Below are positions 1 through 13,266 of a stretch of 64,000 nt of DNA, piece after piece; the stretch's first letter is position 1, and every line of letters starts with the position of its first letter. The stretch comes from Rhizophagus clarus (taxonomy: Eukaryota > Glomeromycota > Glomeromycetes > Glomerales > Glomeraceae). Location of the stretch: the NCBI GenBank assembly GCA_015698045.1, contig BLAL01000068.1:1178001-1242000 (forward strand), written 5' to 3'. A program made the translations under genes and the position numbers. A model generated the notes under the pieces. It did no database searches and had not been told where the DNA came from. It saw nothing but the letters and a program-made list of their open reading frames with translations.

Positions 1-231
1 GTGCTTCTTTGGTGGCAAGCCCACTCCACTGAATTTCCGGTACTCTCACTAATGGCAAAAGACTACTTAGCAATACAATCCACAAGTGTAGCCTGTGAAC
101 AAGCATTTTCTGTTGCAGGAAATACAATCACCAAAGTTCGAAATCGTTTATGTCTAGAGACTGCAAGAGCATCGTTATGTACAAAAAGTTGGATTGAGAA
201 TAATATTGGTGAACAAATTCGGTTGAAGTAA
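1..231 (+). pseudogene. hAT transposase, C-terminal dimerisation region (partial at window edge)
   Basis: The open frame enters from the left edge and ends at 229-231. It encodes about 76 residues with the hallmarks of the hAT dimerisation domain: a WW..HS..FPVLS.MA.DYL start, then the IQSTSVACEQAFS core and a late N.L...TARA.L..KSWI stretch. This domain is the C-terminus of hAT family (Ac/Hobo/Tam3) transposases and mediates oligomerisation. The catalytic domain lies outside the window, so I cannot say whether the full gene is intact; this piece has no stop. The sequence downstream to 608 looks like the 3' end of the same element. Confidence 0.85.
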
Positions 232-608
232 TTCAAATATATTTTATTTGTTAAATGTAGTATTTAGTATTACGTTATATAACATATTAACATATGATCA
301 TCATTTATACAAATAAAACGTTTAATATATTTTTTTGAAGTTTTTTTTTTTATTTTTATGATGTTTTTTGTATTAATTTTAAGGAAAACGATAGAAAAAA
401 AAAATTTTGATATTTTTAATACAGAATTTATGATAAATGTTATACGTTAAACTGGTTTAGGACTGAGTCTTAGGATCTAGTCCAAAACTGGACTTGGTCA
501 GACACAAGTCCTGGACTAATCATATATGGACTTAGTTTGTAGGTTCATCGGATAGGACTTGCAAGTCTTAGGACTAAAACCGGACTAGGACCGACTTTAC
601 CAACCCTA
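1..608 (+). mobile_element. 3' end of a hAT DNA transposon
   Basis: After the transposase stop, 440-608 carries many copies of AGTCC/GGACT in both orientations, for example around 470-500 and 530-600. Clustered subterminal motifs in both orientations are typical binding sites of hAT transposases. The block ends at 600-608 in CCAACCCTA, so the terminal inverted repeat would begin TAGGGTTGG when read inward. The next eight bases (ACTGTAAT) would be the target duplication, but the left end is outside the window, so this cannot be confirmed. Confidence 0.65.
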
Positions 609-1774
609 ACTGTAATAAAGAAAATTTTTTATTTTGGAAATAAAGTTAGATATATTCGCGTTATTTGTGAACGCATTTTTAAAGTTTTCTTCTTGTATCA
701 GAAATATGAACTTGAAGTCCATTTTGTTTATTTTGTATTTGTTGTATATTAGAACGATATGTTTAGTCATTATTGGTTTCAAAGTATGTTAAGAGACCTG
801 AAAAATAAAAGAAAATTATTAGTATAAGTAAACTCTTTATCACTAAAATTTGGTCTTGTCACCGCATCAGATTTTGGTTTTAGCCGTGACCAGAAAGAAT
901 CCTCCAGGGTATAAATTCTTATTTAATTTTTAAAATTATGTAATAAATAATATTTTATAATTATATATTATTTTACAAAAAGTATTAGGATTTTATAAAT
1001 TTTATTTAATAAATATAATAAAATTAATGATTTTTAAATTGTATAAAAGTTATAGATTTTTAGTAAAATTTGTTAAAATTGTTTTTATTTTAAAGTCAAT
1101 CAATTGTAGTTTTAAAGTATCAAAATAAAAAAAAGGTTTTTTTTAAATATAAAAAAATATTTTCATTATAAAATATAAGCAATAATTTTTCTATATATTT
1201 TTTGTATTTTATATATAAAATTATTTTATTTATTATTTTATAAATAAACATTTTTTATATTTTAAAAATAAAATATTTTTGATTATATTTTTAAAAATTA
1301 TAATTGATAAAAATTTTAAATAAATTTATTAAAAATTTATAAACTTTTAGTTTTTTTATATATACAATTTAAAAATCATTTATTTTATTAAGTAAAATTT
1401 ATGAAATTTAAATACTTTTTATAAGGTAGTATAATGATAAAAATCTTAAAATTATTTATAAAATATTATTAATAATATTAGTATAATTAATTTTAAATTA
1501 TTATAATAAAGAATTAATAATATTTAAAAATAAAAAAATATAGTAAAACTTTAAAAGTTTAAAATATAAAAAATTTTTAATAATTATTAATAATCATAAT
1601 AATCATAATAATTACTAATAATTAGAATTTTAAAGTTAAAAAAAAATGTATAAAAAAATTAAAGAAAGAATTTTTTTAAATTTTTTATTAAATTTTTTAA
1701 TATTTAAGATTATTTAATTTTTAGTGAAAAATTAATATTTTTTTTTTAATTTTATTTTAATAATAATTTATTTT
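609..1774. other. A+T-rich intergenic stretch, no gene seen
   Basis: This stretch is almost pure A/T runs, with a slightly less biased patch at 640-900. No ORF over 60 codons, splice-flanked coding block or RNA gene could be recognised. Confidence 0.6.
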
Positions 1775-2126
1775 AATAATGGTTTATTTGAATAATAATT
1801 TATTTAAATAATGGTTTATTTGAATAATAATTTATTTAAATAATGGTTTATTTGAATAATAATTTATTTAAATAATGGTTTATTTGAATAATAATTTATT
1901 TAAATAATGGTTTATTTGAATAATAATTTATTTAAATAATGGTTTATTTGAATAATAATTTATTTAAATAATGGTTTATTTGAATAATAATTTATTTAAA
2001 TAATGGTTTATTTGAATAATAATTTATTTAAATAATGGTTTATTTGAATAATAATTTATTTAAATAATGGTTTATTTGAATAATAATTTATTTAAATAAT
2101 GGTTTATTTGAATAATAATTTATTTA
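1775..2126. repeat. Perfect 32-bp minisatellite, 11 copies
   Basis: Reading in 32-base steps from 1775 gives eleven identical units (11 x 32 = 352 bp). Each contains the landmarks AATAATGG and TTTGAATAATAA. The borders are abrupt, and the bases before and after are degenerate versions of the same word. Perfect identity across all copies means recent expansion or homogenisation, or an assembly artefact. The unit is not a multiple of three, so it is not a protein repeat. Confidence 0.97.
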
Positions 2127-2455
2127 AATAAATTATTTGTTAATATTTATTTTATTTTTTTAGATAAGTTTGAATATGATATTTTTTGTAGGAGTGATTA
2201 GAAAATTTAAATAAAAAGTATTATATAGTATTATATATAATATTGTTAAAAAACCAGTTTAAATTGAATAATATTTTCAAATATTAAAAGATGAAAGAAT
2301 AGTACAAATAATTATTACTAATTAATATATATCTTATTATTAAATATTTCAAATTTAATAAAAAGATTATACTATTAATTATGAAAATTATACTATAAAT
2401 TGCTTATTAAAAAAAAAAGAATATTATTTCAGTAAAATAAAAAATTTTAATAATA

Positions 2456-2500
<45 letters not shown>

Positions 2501-5500
2501 TTAACTTATTATTTAAATTTTTTTAATTAATATTTTGAAAAACCTGTAAAAATATAAATAAAAGTTAATATTTTTAATTAAAAAAAGAAAAAAAAAAATT
2601 TATCATTAAAATTTATTATATAAAAAATTTAATATTAAACATCTAACTAAAAAAAAAAAAATAATAAACATTAACTTTTAATAAAACAAATTGAATGATA
2701 ATAACATAAATTTTTAGATATAATAAATACTTAATAAAATATAAATAAAAAATTATTTAGTATTTATTTTATTTAGAAGTAATATTATTAGAAATAATGT
2801 ATTTACTTTTATTTTTATTTTTATTGACAAGACGAAGAAAAATACAAAGAGATTTACAACGAATATTCAAACGAGTTAGTCTGCAGTCAAGTTTTAGCTA
2901 TATGTATATCTATAACCAACTACGGATATGACAAAGCTAAACTATGATACGTGCTCTTGACAAATGATCCAACTAACATTTACCACGTTCTCTACAAACT
3001 TCGCTGTATAGATACAACGCATGTAAAATCCCCTTATAGTCCTATGCATTAAAGCACCTCATCTCTTCTGAAGAAGCTTCATCAAGTAGACTATGCTGGA
3101 TCTTAAATCCCAATTTTCTATTAAGGAAGAAAAATTGTAATAACCTATCACTACCAACACCATCACCATTAAAAAAGAATGTAATAATTCAACTGTAACT
3201 ATGGTTGTTAAAAATTATAATGACTAGGTTAGGGAAAAAAGATATGCAGCCGAGACTTAAAGAGTATTCAGAAACCTTTTTCAAAAAAAGGGGCCACAAT
3301 GCAAAAGCCCGGTAAAAATAAAATAAAAAAATAAAAACAAAAACAAATTACAAAAAAAAAGAAAAAACATAAAATTTCTAGAGATTGTAAAAAAAAAAGG
3401 AATTTAATTATAAATAAACCCAGAAATGTTTTAAAGAAGTATAATGTATAATTAGCCATCCTCTGTTACCAGAAGATGTAAGAAGTCTGGAACCAGTCTT
3501 GACTTTTAAAGACAGCTAGTACCGTAGAGATCTTTCTCTATCAATATAAAGTCACCATGGTATCAAGTGAATCATCTGTTTATACTACTCAAGGTAGAGA
3601 CGTGTCCAGAAGTTCTGTAGTAATATTTTAATAAAGAATGAAACTGCGCAACTTGTGTACTTTACTAAGTACAGAGCAAATCATAGACTCAAAGAGACTA
3701 AAGTGAGTCATGCTCAAGTAGTATCTGATGAATCAGAAAATTCTAAATGTTAGGCTGCAGATCATTCTATAATTGAACCAAACAAAAAAGCCCTTTATGT
3801 TTGGTTATGTGACAGGCTGATCATTAGGTGGGTAAACCAAAAAGTATTTTTTCTTAAGAACGCCCTAAAAAAAAAAGCAAGAAAAATAAAAGTGTAGGTT
3901 TGTTGAGTCGAAAACTTGTCTAATAGATGAGTCGTAGATTGGGTAAATCCCCAAATGTATTTTGGCCTAGCTTCAGTCTGTAGTATAGTTTTCTTCCCAA
4001 ATGTATTTTCTCAGTTACTTCGTTGCCACCGCTGCCACTGACAAAGGAATATAAGAACTCAAAAAAAACTCTGAAAATATTCGTTTAGCACATATGACAA
4101 CTAAGTCCAGTGCTTTAAAATGTATTTTTAAATAGAGAAGGAAAGGTGTAGAGACCGTTGGCCTTCTAACAGTCAACCTACGGGAAAAAAATAAAAAAAA
4201 AATATTTTTTAATAAAAAATGATCATGACAGTTTCAAGGGAGAATTTTACTTAGAAATAATGTATTTACCATCTTGTATTACAAATTTATATATATTTTA
4301 TGTTTATTATTTACCATTTTAAGGGGGTGCAGTGTATAAACTAATAATCAACATAAATAATTTACAAAAAAGAAAAGATGCATTATAACACAAGATGCAG
4401 TAAATAAATTCACTTATATTATATATTTTTAATATTTGTAATTTTTTTTAATTATTTTGAATATATGAGATAAATATTGAGAAAAAGACTAAATGGTTAA
4501 AAATTTTTTTTTAAAATAATAAATGCTTTAAATTAAATAATTAAATTTGAATTTATTTTATTTAAAAAATTTTTTTTTAAAAAAAATTATCTTTTTTTAA
4601 CATTTATCTTATATATACATAGAATTCTAAATATCTAATATAAAGATTACATAAAATTATAGGTATTTTGCTATTTTTAAAATTGATTTAATTTACTAAA
4701 AATTAAATGTTATATGCAAATTATATATTAATTTGCTAAAGTTTAATTTAAAACTTTTATTATTAGCTAATAATTATTTATATTTATTAAAGTTTACTTA
4801 TCATATAAAATTTTTTTTAAGTTATAAAATTTTATATAAAATAAAAAATAAATGTTATAATTATATATATAAAAAAAAAAATTTTATATGTATATTAAAA
4901 AAATTTTTTTATAAATATTTTTTTAAACTAATATTTTTTTTTTTATTATTTTATACATTTTAATTTTTATAAATATAATATTATATTTAATATTTATAAA
5001 AAAATTATATTTTTATAATAATATTCTTATATTCTTATTTTTTATTTATTAATTTTATTAATTTGAAGTGAAATAAAGAATTATATAAAAATTATACAAA
5101 AATCTGATTATCTGTTTATTTAAAAATTAAGTTAATATATAATTAGTTTATTTAATTATACTTTTTTAAACTTAACAACAGTTTTAAAACTATTCTTTAG
5201 TTTATATATAAAATGAATTTTGAATAAATGAAATTATCTTTTTATTTTTAAGTAAAATTGTTTAGCAGTATTAAAAGTAATTGCATCTTAATTTTTTTAA
5301 AGTTAGGTATAATATTTATGAAAAAATTTGTATTTTTTAAATAGTATTAACTCCAAAATTTTTTTTTTTTTTTAATTTTAAATGCAATAACATCACTTTA
5401 GTTAAATGAAATTACCTTTTTGTGCTGTTTGAATATATTTGCATATAAATTTTTATAATATTTATGGATTATTGGCTATTTTTATATTATTAATTTTTTG

Positions 5501-8500
5501 TGAAAAGTTGTTTTGCAATTTTAAAGTGTAATTTTACTATTTTAATCAAATGAAATCACTATTTTCCATTTAAATAAAGTTGTTTATTGGGTTAAATCTA
5601 TTTACAGTAAAAATTTTAGGATGATTGGTCTAATATTTATGGAATGTGACCAATTTTTGTATTTTAATTAGCAAATTAAAAAAGAATTTAACCAATTTTA
5701 AAAATATATATATATATACTATTATATAGTATATAAAGATTTTAATTTTAATTTTATTTAAACAAAAGAAATTATAATTGAATTATAAAAAGAAACCTAA
5801 AAATATAATATATAAAGATAATATTATACTATAAAAAATTTAGGTATGATACTTAATTTTTTCATATTTTTTTTTTGAATTTTTTTTTTTGTGATTTTAG
5901 GTCAGAATTAGATAAATCTTTACAAATTTTTGGCCAGAATTATTATTTGCTTACTCTTTTAATCAAAATTTTGGTCAAAATTAATGATAATTTTGGCTAT
6001 ATTTATCATCGCTAGATCAGGATTTCAATTTATATATTTTATGTTATTATTACATGGTTTGTTCTGTTTAATTTAGCATAATTTCTACAATATATTAAAT
6101 TGTTTAATAATAAATATATAATTTTTTTATCTTATTCCATTTTGTTTAAAAAAAGGAATAAAAGAAACCCTTCTTTTTTTAAAATAAAAAGGATGCACAG
6201 TATTTAAATTTGGTTTATCCGTTATATTCAAGCTTTAAAATAATGTAGAATTATCAAAATCAAAACAATATTTGACATTGATAAGACTAAACTTATTAAA
6301 GTATGATTCGGTTTACATCTAAAAATTCAATAAATAAAATAATGAGAAAGTGCCTATATACAGAATACTGTATATACCGGGAAAAAAAATTCCATAATAG
6401 TATACGAAAAACATCGGCTAAATTTAAAATGCTAAAAATAACCTGATTAAGAGCAATTCGATTATTAAAACAAAATCGGAGATAAAAAGGAATAGTCCAA
6501 AAAAAGTTCAAAACAAAAGGTGATAAAATTTTTCATGATTAAAACATATGATGTAATTTTTAATATTTTGCATATCCTCATAATATCATATAAATCTTGA
6601 TGAATATAGAAAATCATTACTCATATCATACGATTTAGTAAGACCAGTAATAATAATGATAAATAATAATAAAAAAAAAAAAATAGTAAAGAGAATGAAA
6701 GTTAATATTAAAAATAATTTTTCCCAATAATTTATAGTATAGGAATAAAACTGAACCTTAATAATTACACAAACTTGTGAAAATATTTTAAGAATATTCG
6801 AAATCGCGCGAAAAAACCAAGTATTCTAAATTTTTTTCAAGATTTAAACCATGAAAAGATAAAGTTAGATTAACGTTATTTGTAACTATTGTTTTAAATT
6901 ATATGTTACAGATTGTGTTTAATGTCGATACTCGATATGTCGATATCATTAGCCAATGAGAGTTAATATAATATATAACTTTGTATTTTCTTTTGGGAAT
7001 TAAATCGGTTTTTCTTACATTTAATAAATCAAAAATAAGCATAACGAAAATTCTTTATGACAAAATTTCCATAAAAAGTAATGAAAAGAGAAAAAATTTA
7101 ACAAAAGGAAGATAACTTTCAATTGAAATTAAAAGCGTTTATACATGCATTGCACCCGACTTAAAAAAAAAAAAAAAAAAAAAAAAATCGGAGTTTTAAT
7201 TCGGTTATTAAGTTTTGTTAATTGAATTTAGTTAGTTTATTATATGGATCATCAAAAAAGTTTATCCGAATGATAGATATTTAATGGATAATTATGGAAG
7301 TTTCGGTAACACAATCTTATGCGTCTATGTGGCATCGTGGCATTCGTGGCATTCATTGCTCGGTAAATCATGACTTTTATTGGAAACTTACAAGTAAAAA
7401 TATATTGGTTCGAATGAAACTACTGAAACTGAAAATCGGAGGGCTGTACATAAAGATAATGTGGCTTTCAGTTTGAAAATAATCGAAAATGTTTTGAAAA
7501 AAGAAAAGAGCAGATACAATACAGGTTTCATTACAAGAATATTTATTAAATTAGGAAGATCAGGGTCTCATGAATCCCGATCTTTTATATTGTAAAAGGA
7601 AGGTCGGAATATCGTGAGATATATATATTTATTATTTATTCATTGTAATTATAAATTTTTTATTTATTTATTTTATTTTATTTTCTTAATATTCTTTAAT
7701 TTACCACATTAATGGATTCATTCACAAATTATAGTCGCGTTTTAAAGTAACAATCAGATTGATAAGGATCGTTAATTTGGCGTTACTTACTACTACCTTC
7801 TTACCAAATTTAACATCAATTTCGTTGTTTCGTTTCAAAGTATCCTTTTTAATTCTTTAAACAAAATACAAAAAGCAAACAACAAAGTAATAACACGAGA
7901 TTTTGAATTTTCAATGTTAAGGGAAATTCTATTACACACACAAAAAGATTCGTATTTTTTTTTTTTTTTTTTTTTTTTTCTATTGAATAAATAAAATAAT
8001 GTAACATATAAGGTACTCCTGACAGCTGTTGTTGATATTACAGTAATAGTTTTAACCAATCATCATTTATTTATTTTTAGTATCATGTGAATAATATTAA
8101 ATATTAAGTCACAGAAATACAATTATCTTTTGAAAATTCGAACGTGGCAATATAAAAAAGTTATAAAAAAAAAAAAAAAATCACTTTATAAAGATTTGAT
8201 AAAGAAAATCCTTTTTTAAAAGAAAAAATCGTTAAGCCTCATTCACAAAAACGATTTGTATAATCATAAGATATATATGACATAATAAAATAAATAAAAG
8301 TACATATATATATATAATATACAGAGATATTATGTAGATATGTATGTATATACTATATATTATATAAATAAATATAGTTAAAGTTTACTAAATTCATGTC
8401 TTTCTTATTCGGTACTGTACGTAGTAATTTCTACTTTTTTCTTTCCCCAACGCCCCAACAAAATAAAAAAAAATAATACACATGAAATAAAAAAGAAATT

Positions 8501-10075
8501 TCAAAATAAAAATCTTGATTTGTATTGCCTAAAGCTCATAATTTCATATATATTTATTTATTACGACAATAGAAAACATACAAGCAGACGAGAAAAAGAC
8601 GGCCAAACGGAAAATTTTAATTAGCCAATGAACCTTTTATTATCATCGCATCGCATTAATTCTTTTCTCAAAGCAGATATTTTTTTTACTTCCGAAATTG
8701 CAAAGTCAAGGCGAACGTACAGTACATTACATTCGACATTTATAATTGATTAGATTACAGTACATTAATATATTATTATTATTTTATAGAAATTGCTCAT
8801 ATCGTTATTTCGTAAGTGCATTTTGGCGTAATGTGATCAAAAGAAGAAAAGTCTTTCTTAACAAAAAAAATGATGGGCTGATTGATGTTCTTGTTTAGGA
8901 AACATTCCATAACTTTCCTAACATTTTCTCCTTTCTCCTTATCTCTTAGTTTTACATCGATTTCTTTACGAACCGATTAATTATAGTTTGATTACCTGTT
9001 ACTTTATTCAATTAAGATAAACAATTACAAGGATATTATGTTTGAACGAATTGTACAATTGTTTCTTAATGCAAATTTAATCAAGTCAATTGTTTAATCG
9101 ATTCTTCTTTTTTATTAAAAATTCCCTTTTTATTAAAAAAAAAATTTTAGAGTGACAATATAAATGTTATTGTATACCACGAAAAAAAAAAAACGCGGCA
9201 GTGACCTAAATAATTTCCCGTTTATGGGTTTTGTAATAATGATTACAATATATTTTTTCATTTTAAATTCTGTAATTTTTTTTTTTTTTTTTTTTTTTGC
9301 CAACTCTTGATACCCGAAATTACTTCACTATCGGTGATACTACTAACCAAGTATAAAAATAGCTTTTTTATATTACGGTCATGTCAATCAAAGTTAACCG
9401 AACTTGAAATGTAGTGTTTCGTTTGGCAAGTTTGGCAATCACCCCGCCCCATTTTTTTTTATTCATATACATAAATAAATAATATACTAATTAAAGTTTA
9501 ATGCACTTTTACCCCCGTAATCATTAAATTACGTACATTTTTATTATATGTTTATTTATAATAATTACTTGATTTTATAAATAAAGGGTAAGTAAGAAAT
9601 TTTACCTGTTTGTCCATTTTTTCATCAATTGTCGCCCTTTTTTTCGTTTTTTTATATATATACGTCTTTTTTTTTTTATTTTTTATTTATTGTTATAGCA
9701 TTCTCTTTTTTTATTCTCTTCTCTTCTTTTACGGATAATTACTCTTCTTTGTACATAAATAGACCCGAGAAGGAATATCATATATTTTATCATCATATAT
9801 TATTATTATTCTTCTTCCCTTTTTGTATTTTGTATTTTATATTTAATAAGATAAAAAAAAAAAAAAGTGTATAAAGATACTTTTACACTTGTTCTGACAT
9901 TTACAATCTCTTTGGGTCATCTTGTAAATAGAAAATCACAGTTTCTTTTACTTCTTTCTTGTTTTTTTTTAAAAAACTTTACAGTATATACTGGTTTATA
10001 TATTCAAAAAAAAAAAAAAAAAATCAAAAAAATATAAATAAATTTATTAAATTTTTTTAGTCCACGTTAAGAATA
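2127..10075. other. Gene-poor A+T-rich region with decayed patches
   Basis: I see no gene here that I can support. Between about 2826-3170 and 3440-4170 the base composition is closer to coding, and short coding-like runs occur on the plus strand (for example 2830-2945), but every frame is broken by stops. These patches are probably dead transposon or gene remnants. 5210-5680 contains three loose copies of a roughly 165-bp block beginning AAATGAAAT (near 5226, 5406, 5548). 6550-10075 is intergenic, rich in homopolymers (7160-7188, 7951-7979, 9271-9298). Its right end is presumably the promoter and leader of the gene starting at 10076. Confidence 0.55.
4880..5035. repeat. Dispersed repeat, copy 1 (second copy near 47,660-47,805)
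   Basis: The blocks around 4885-5035 and 47,665-47,805 share the same order of words in the same orientation. AAAAAATTTTTTT is followed by TTTTAAACT, then a TTATTATTTTA.ACATTTTAATTTT stretch, AATA.TATTTAATATTTATA, and TTTTTATAATAATATTCT. They are diverged but clearly alignable over about 140 bp. The left copy is the more A/T-shifted of the two. Confidence 0.6.
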
Positions 10076-10827
10076 ATGGCAAATCCAATTGAAACCATAG
10101 TTCAAGCTTACGTTGCTACTGTTGCTTCACAACCAAATAATGAACAACGAGATGTTATTGATATTTCCGTTTCTGAGTTAGAATCATCATCATCATCGAG
10201 CGCCAATAATAATGTTCCTAATTTACAATCATATTCCAATCGAAGCTTTTTCCGAAGAGCTTGGGATAAAGTAGAAAGTAAGTGAACGACGCGAATTATC
10301 ATCAATCGCGCAATGATTCATTTTCATCAATTTTATCTAAAAAATATTTTCCTTGTTATTTTATTTATTTATTTTTTTTTAAAAGGTATATTCGTTCAAA
10401 AAGATGCAAATCTGCCCACTTATTATAATAATTATGAGAGGGAAGATGATGAAGACGATGATACATCGGATGAATTTGTTCATCCTAATCCATATCAACA
10501 ACCCCTCACTCGTACTGCCATGTTCAGGCCACCTGTACACAAGCGAAGATTATCTCAACACTCGGATGAATTAATCACTGGTACGTGTTTGGAATTTTGT
10601 TTAGTAATATATTATTACTTGTATTTCAATTTCTTAAACTTTTATCTTGCTTTTTAAACATAGCTGGACCATCGGATTATAGCCCGAGATCATCATCAGA
10701 ATGGCCTACCCGGCAAAGATATGAAGATTGGCAACGCGATCAAGGTGAACCTGACATTGAAGAACTCAATGTTAAAGATTTAATTGCTGGTTGGGCTATG
10801 GGTGAAGGTCGCCCATGGTTCGATTAA
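10076..10827 (+). CDS. Hypothetical acidic/serine-rich protein, 186 aa, three exons
   Basis: Exons are 10076-10277, 10386-10580 and 10664-10827, joined through GTAAGT...AAAAG and GTACGT...ACATAG introns; the phases close exactly. The product has a short N-terminal segment, a poly-Ser run near residue 40 (TCATCA repeats), an RRAWDK patch, an acidic run (EREDDEDDDTSDE) and a conserved-looking C-terminus with W-P-T-R-Q-R-Y-E-D-W and GWAMGEGRPWFD. The tryptophan-rich tail reads as a constrained motif rather than noise. I do not recognise a family. A possible 3'-UTR intron lies between about 10841 and 10964 (GTGAGA to poly-T AG). The start is the first in-frame ATG, after an A/T-rich leader. Confidence 0.75.
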
Positions 10828-12652
10828 TTTTGTATTATGGTGAGAATATATGGATTAATGGATATAAAATAATTGAATTGGTAAGTTTATCGTAGTTCGC
10901 AATGTTATTGAATTCTTTTTGGTCTTATCTAACCTCAAATTCTTTTTTTTTTTTTTTTTTTTTAGATTTTTATAACCGAATTTGTAGAAATTATATATTA
11001 TATATTACGGATTAAAAGTCGATTCATTGTTTTATCCAATTTATTCAATCGCGTATTATTCCACCACATTAAAATATATCAATATTAGTAGTACATAACA
11101 TAATAAGTATAATAAACATTTTTAATGTAGTAATATTTCGTATATATGGTCTCCGTGTAATTATTTTTTGCATCAACATATATCTTATATTATATATATC
11201 ACCTTTATTTCCCTTTATCCATTAACTTTTTTTTTCAACAAAAACAATTTAATACGCATTTTTTTCCATTTCTATATAATATACAAAAAATAAAAAAAAA
11301 AATATATTTAGTCAAGCGAATGGTAGAGGCCGTAGAGGCAATAGCTCTTTTTTTCCTTTAGTAATAATAATTTTCCTTTGTACCTTCTTCCCCCTATATC
11401 TTGACCTTTTTTAGACATATAAATTTGTACAGATTTTATTATTATTATATACAATTTATTTTAATCAACGGAAATCCTCTTATTATTAGTGTTGTTAGTG
11501 TCCTATATAGATAAGATATTGTTAGTAAAGACGCGTCTTAAACGTCTTAAAATGTGATATTGACACGTAAAATATCCAAGTAATAGTCCCCTCTAAAAGA
11601 ATGGTACAATTAAATATGAGTTATTATTTAAAATATTAATTATTACACACATTACGCAAAGCGTTCTTAATAATTAATGCGATCAAAGTAATGAAGCCTC
11701 AATCTGTTTCTTTTTAATTTTCTTTTTTCCTTTTCTTCTTTTCCTTTTTTATTCAAAATTTTTTTAAAAAAAAAAAAAAAAAAATTTCTTTTCATTTTTC
11801 CCTTTTTTTTTTATATTTCTATTTTTCAGTTATACTGAGAAAAGTTCAATCAAGAAAGAATATGGGTAAGTATCCACTTTATTTTTACATTTCCTTCTTA
11901 TTTTACATTTCTTTTTTCTTCTAAGATTCCTTTTTTGGTCTATTTATTTAAGAATGCTATATCAACAAATCATTCCTTTATTAGTTCTTTTTATCGATTC
12001 TTTTCTTATTTTAAAATATACATTTTTTTTTTTTTTTTTTTTTGTTCTGTTTCTGCGGCTCTCCGAAAAAAAAATTCTTTCGCGTTCATTTGAAAGAAAA
12101 AAAAAAGCTCCGAGAGAAATAATAATACCAATATATTTATCATGATTCCAATAATAATAAAAAAAAAAAGAAAAAAAAAAAAGAATTTTTCATCCAATAT
12201 TAAACATATTGAAGTACATAACATATATTGATAAAATATAATAATAATAATAATATATATATATATAAAATACATTAGTACTGAAAGAACCTTAAAAAAA
12301 AAAAAACGAGACTATTTTTTTTTTTTTTTTTTTATTCTACGTTATTTTATAATAACAATAACTACTTAAATAGAATGATCGTATTTATTAAAATCAAACT
12401 TTAAATTTATTTATATAGAGAATATATACTTTGAAAAAAAAAAGCCATAGAGACATTTTTATTTATTTATTTATTTTTATTTTTTTTATACATAATATAT
12501 TTTATTTTCTTCTTTGATTCCTTTAAATAGAAATTTTTCGGATTCAAATTTTTTTTTATCATTCAAAATCATTCAAAATTACCATCAAAGTTGCCATTCA
12601 TAATAATTATTCAAAATATTTAAATATTCGTATTATTTCAAACTATTCAATA
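10828..12652. other. Intergenic, homopolymer-rich; one orphan exon-like block
   Basis: No protein gene can be supported. A splice-like block sits at 11829-11864: TTTTTCAG, then 35-40 bases ending AATATGG, then GTAAGTATCC. It could be a leader exon whose coding partner I cannot find. Short frames at 11954-12275 are poly-T/poly-A shadows. Confidence 0.45.
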
Positions 12653-13224
12653 TCATTCAATTTTAACAAAACATAAACAAGCGTTAGTTCCACCAAATCC
12701 AAAAGAATTAGTTAACGCAGCTTTAATACCATTTCCATCAACCTTTTGAGCTTTCAATGGTACATAATTAAAGTTATATGAATCTTCCAAATCATCAAGT
12801 GAATGTAAATTTAATGTTGGTGGAAGAATATCCTGGTTTATTGTCGAAATCAGAAAGATGTGATGTGCGTGATTGATAATAGATTAATTAGGTTGATTGG
12901 ATTTGGGTTAGGATAGGTAGATCGTTGATAGGTTGATAGGTAAAATATGATTGATAGGTTAGGTTAGGAAATCAGGTCAAAAAAAAAAAAATTTTTTTGG
13001 GGTATGATAGAAAATAAAAAGAGATGATTAATAATTGTCCAAAGTATTATTAAAAATTTTCACGATATCTTTTTTTTTTCTTTAAGAAGAAAATAAATTT
13101 TTTTTTTTTCATAATCATGAGCTTTTTTTTAAAGTTTAAACCTAATTTTTCCAAGTAAATAATTTTTTTTTCCCATGTAAATAAATAAATAAAAAAAAAA
13201 AAGAACGTTCTAAATAAAATTCTA

Positions 13225-13266
<42 letters not shown>

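Noticed and set aside
2830-3960. Possible gene in the less A/T-rich patch
   Set aside because: Short coding-like runs (for example around 2840-2945) are interrupted by stops in every frame, with no matching splice sites and no domain I recognise.
4733-4963. 76-codon frame rich in Leu, Phe, Lys, Asn and Tyr
   Set aside because: Composition is that of translated A/T-rich DNA (long FFFF and KKK runs); no start context or domain.
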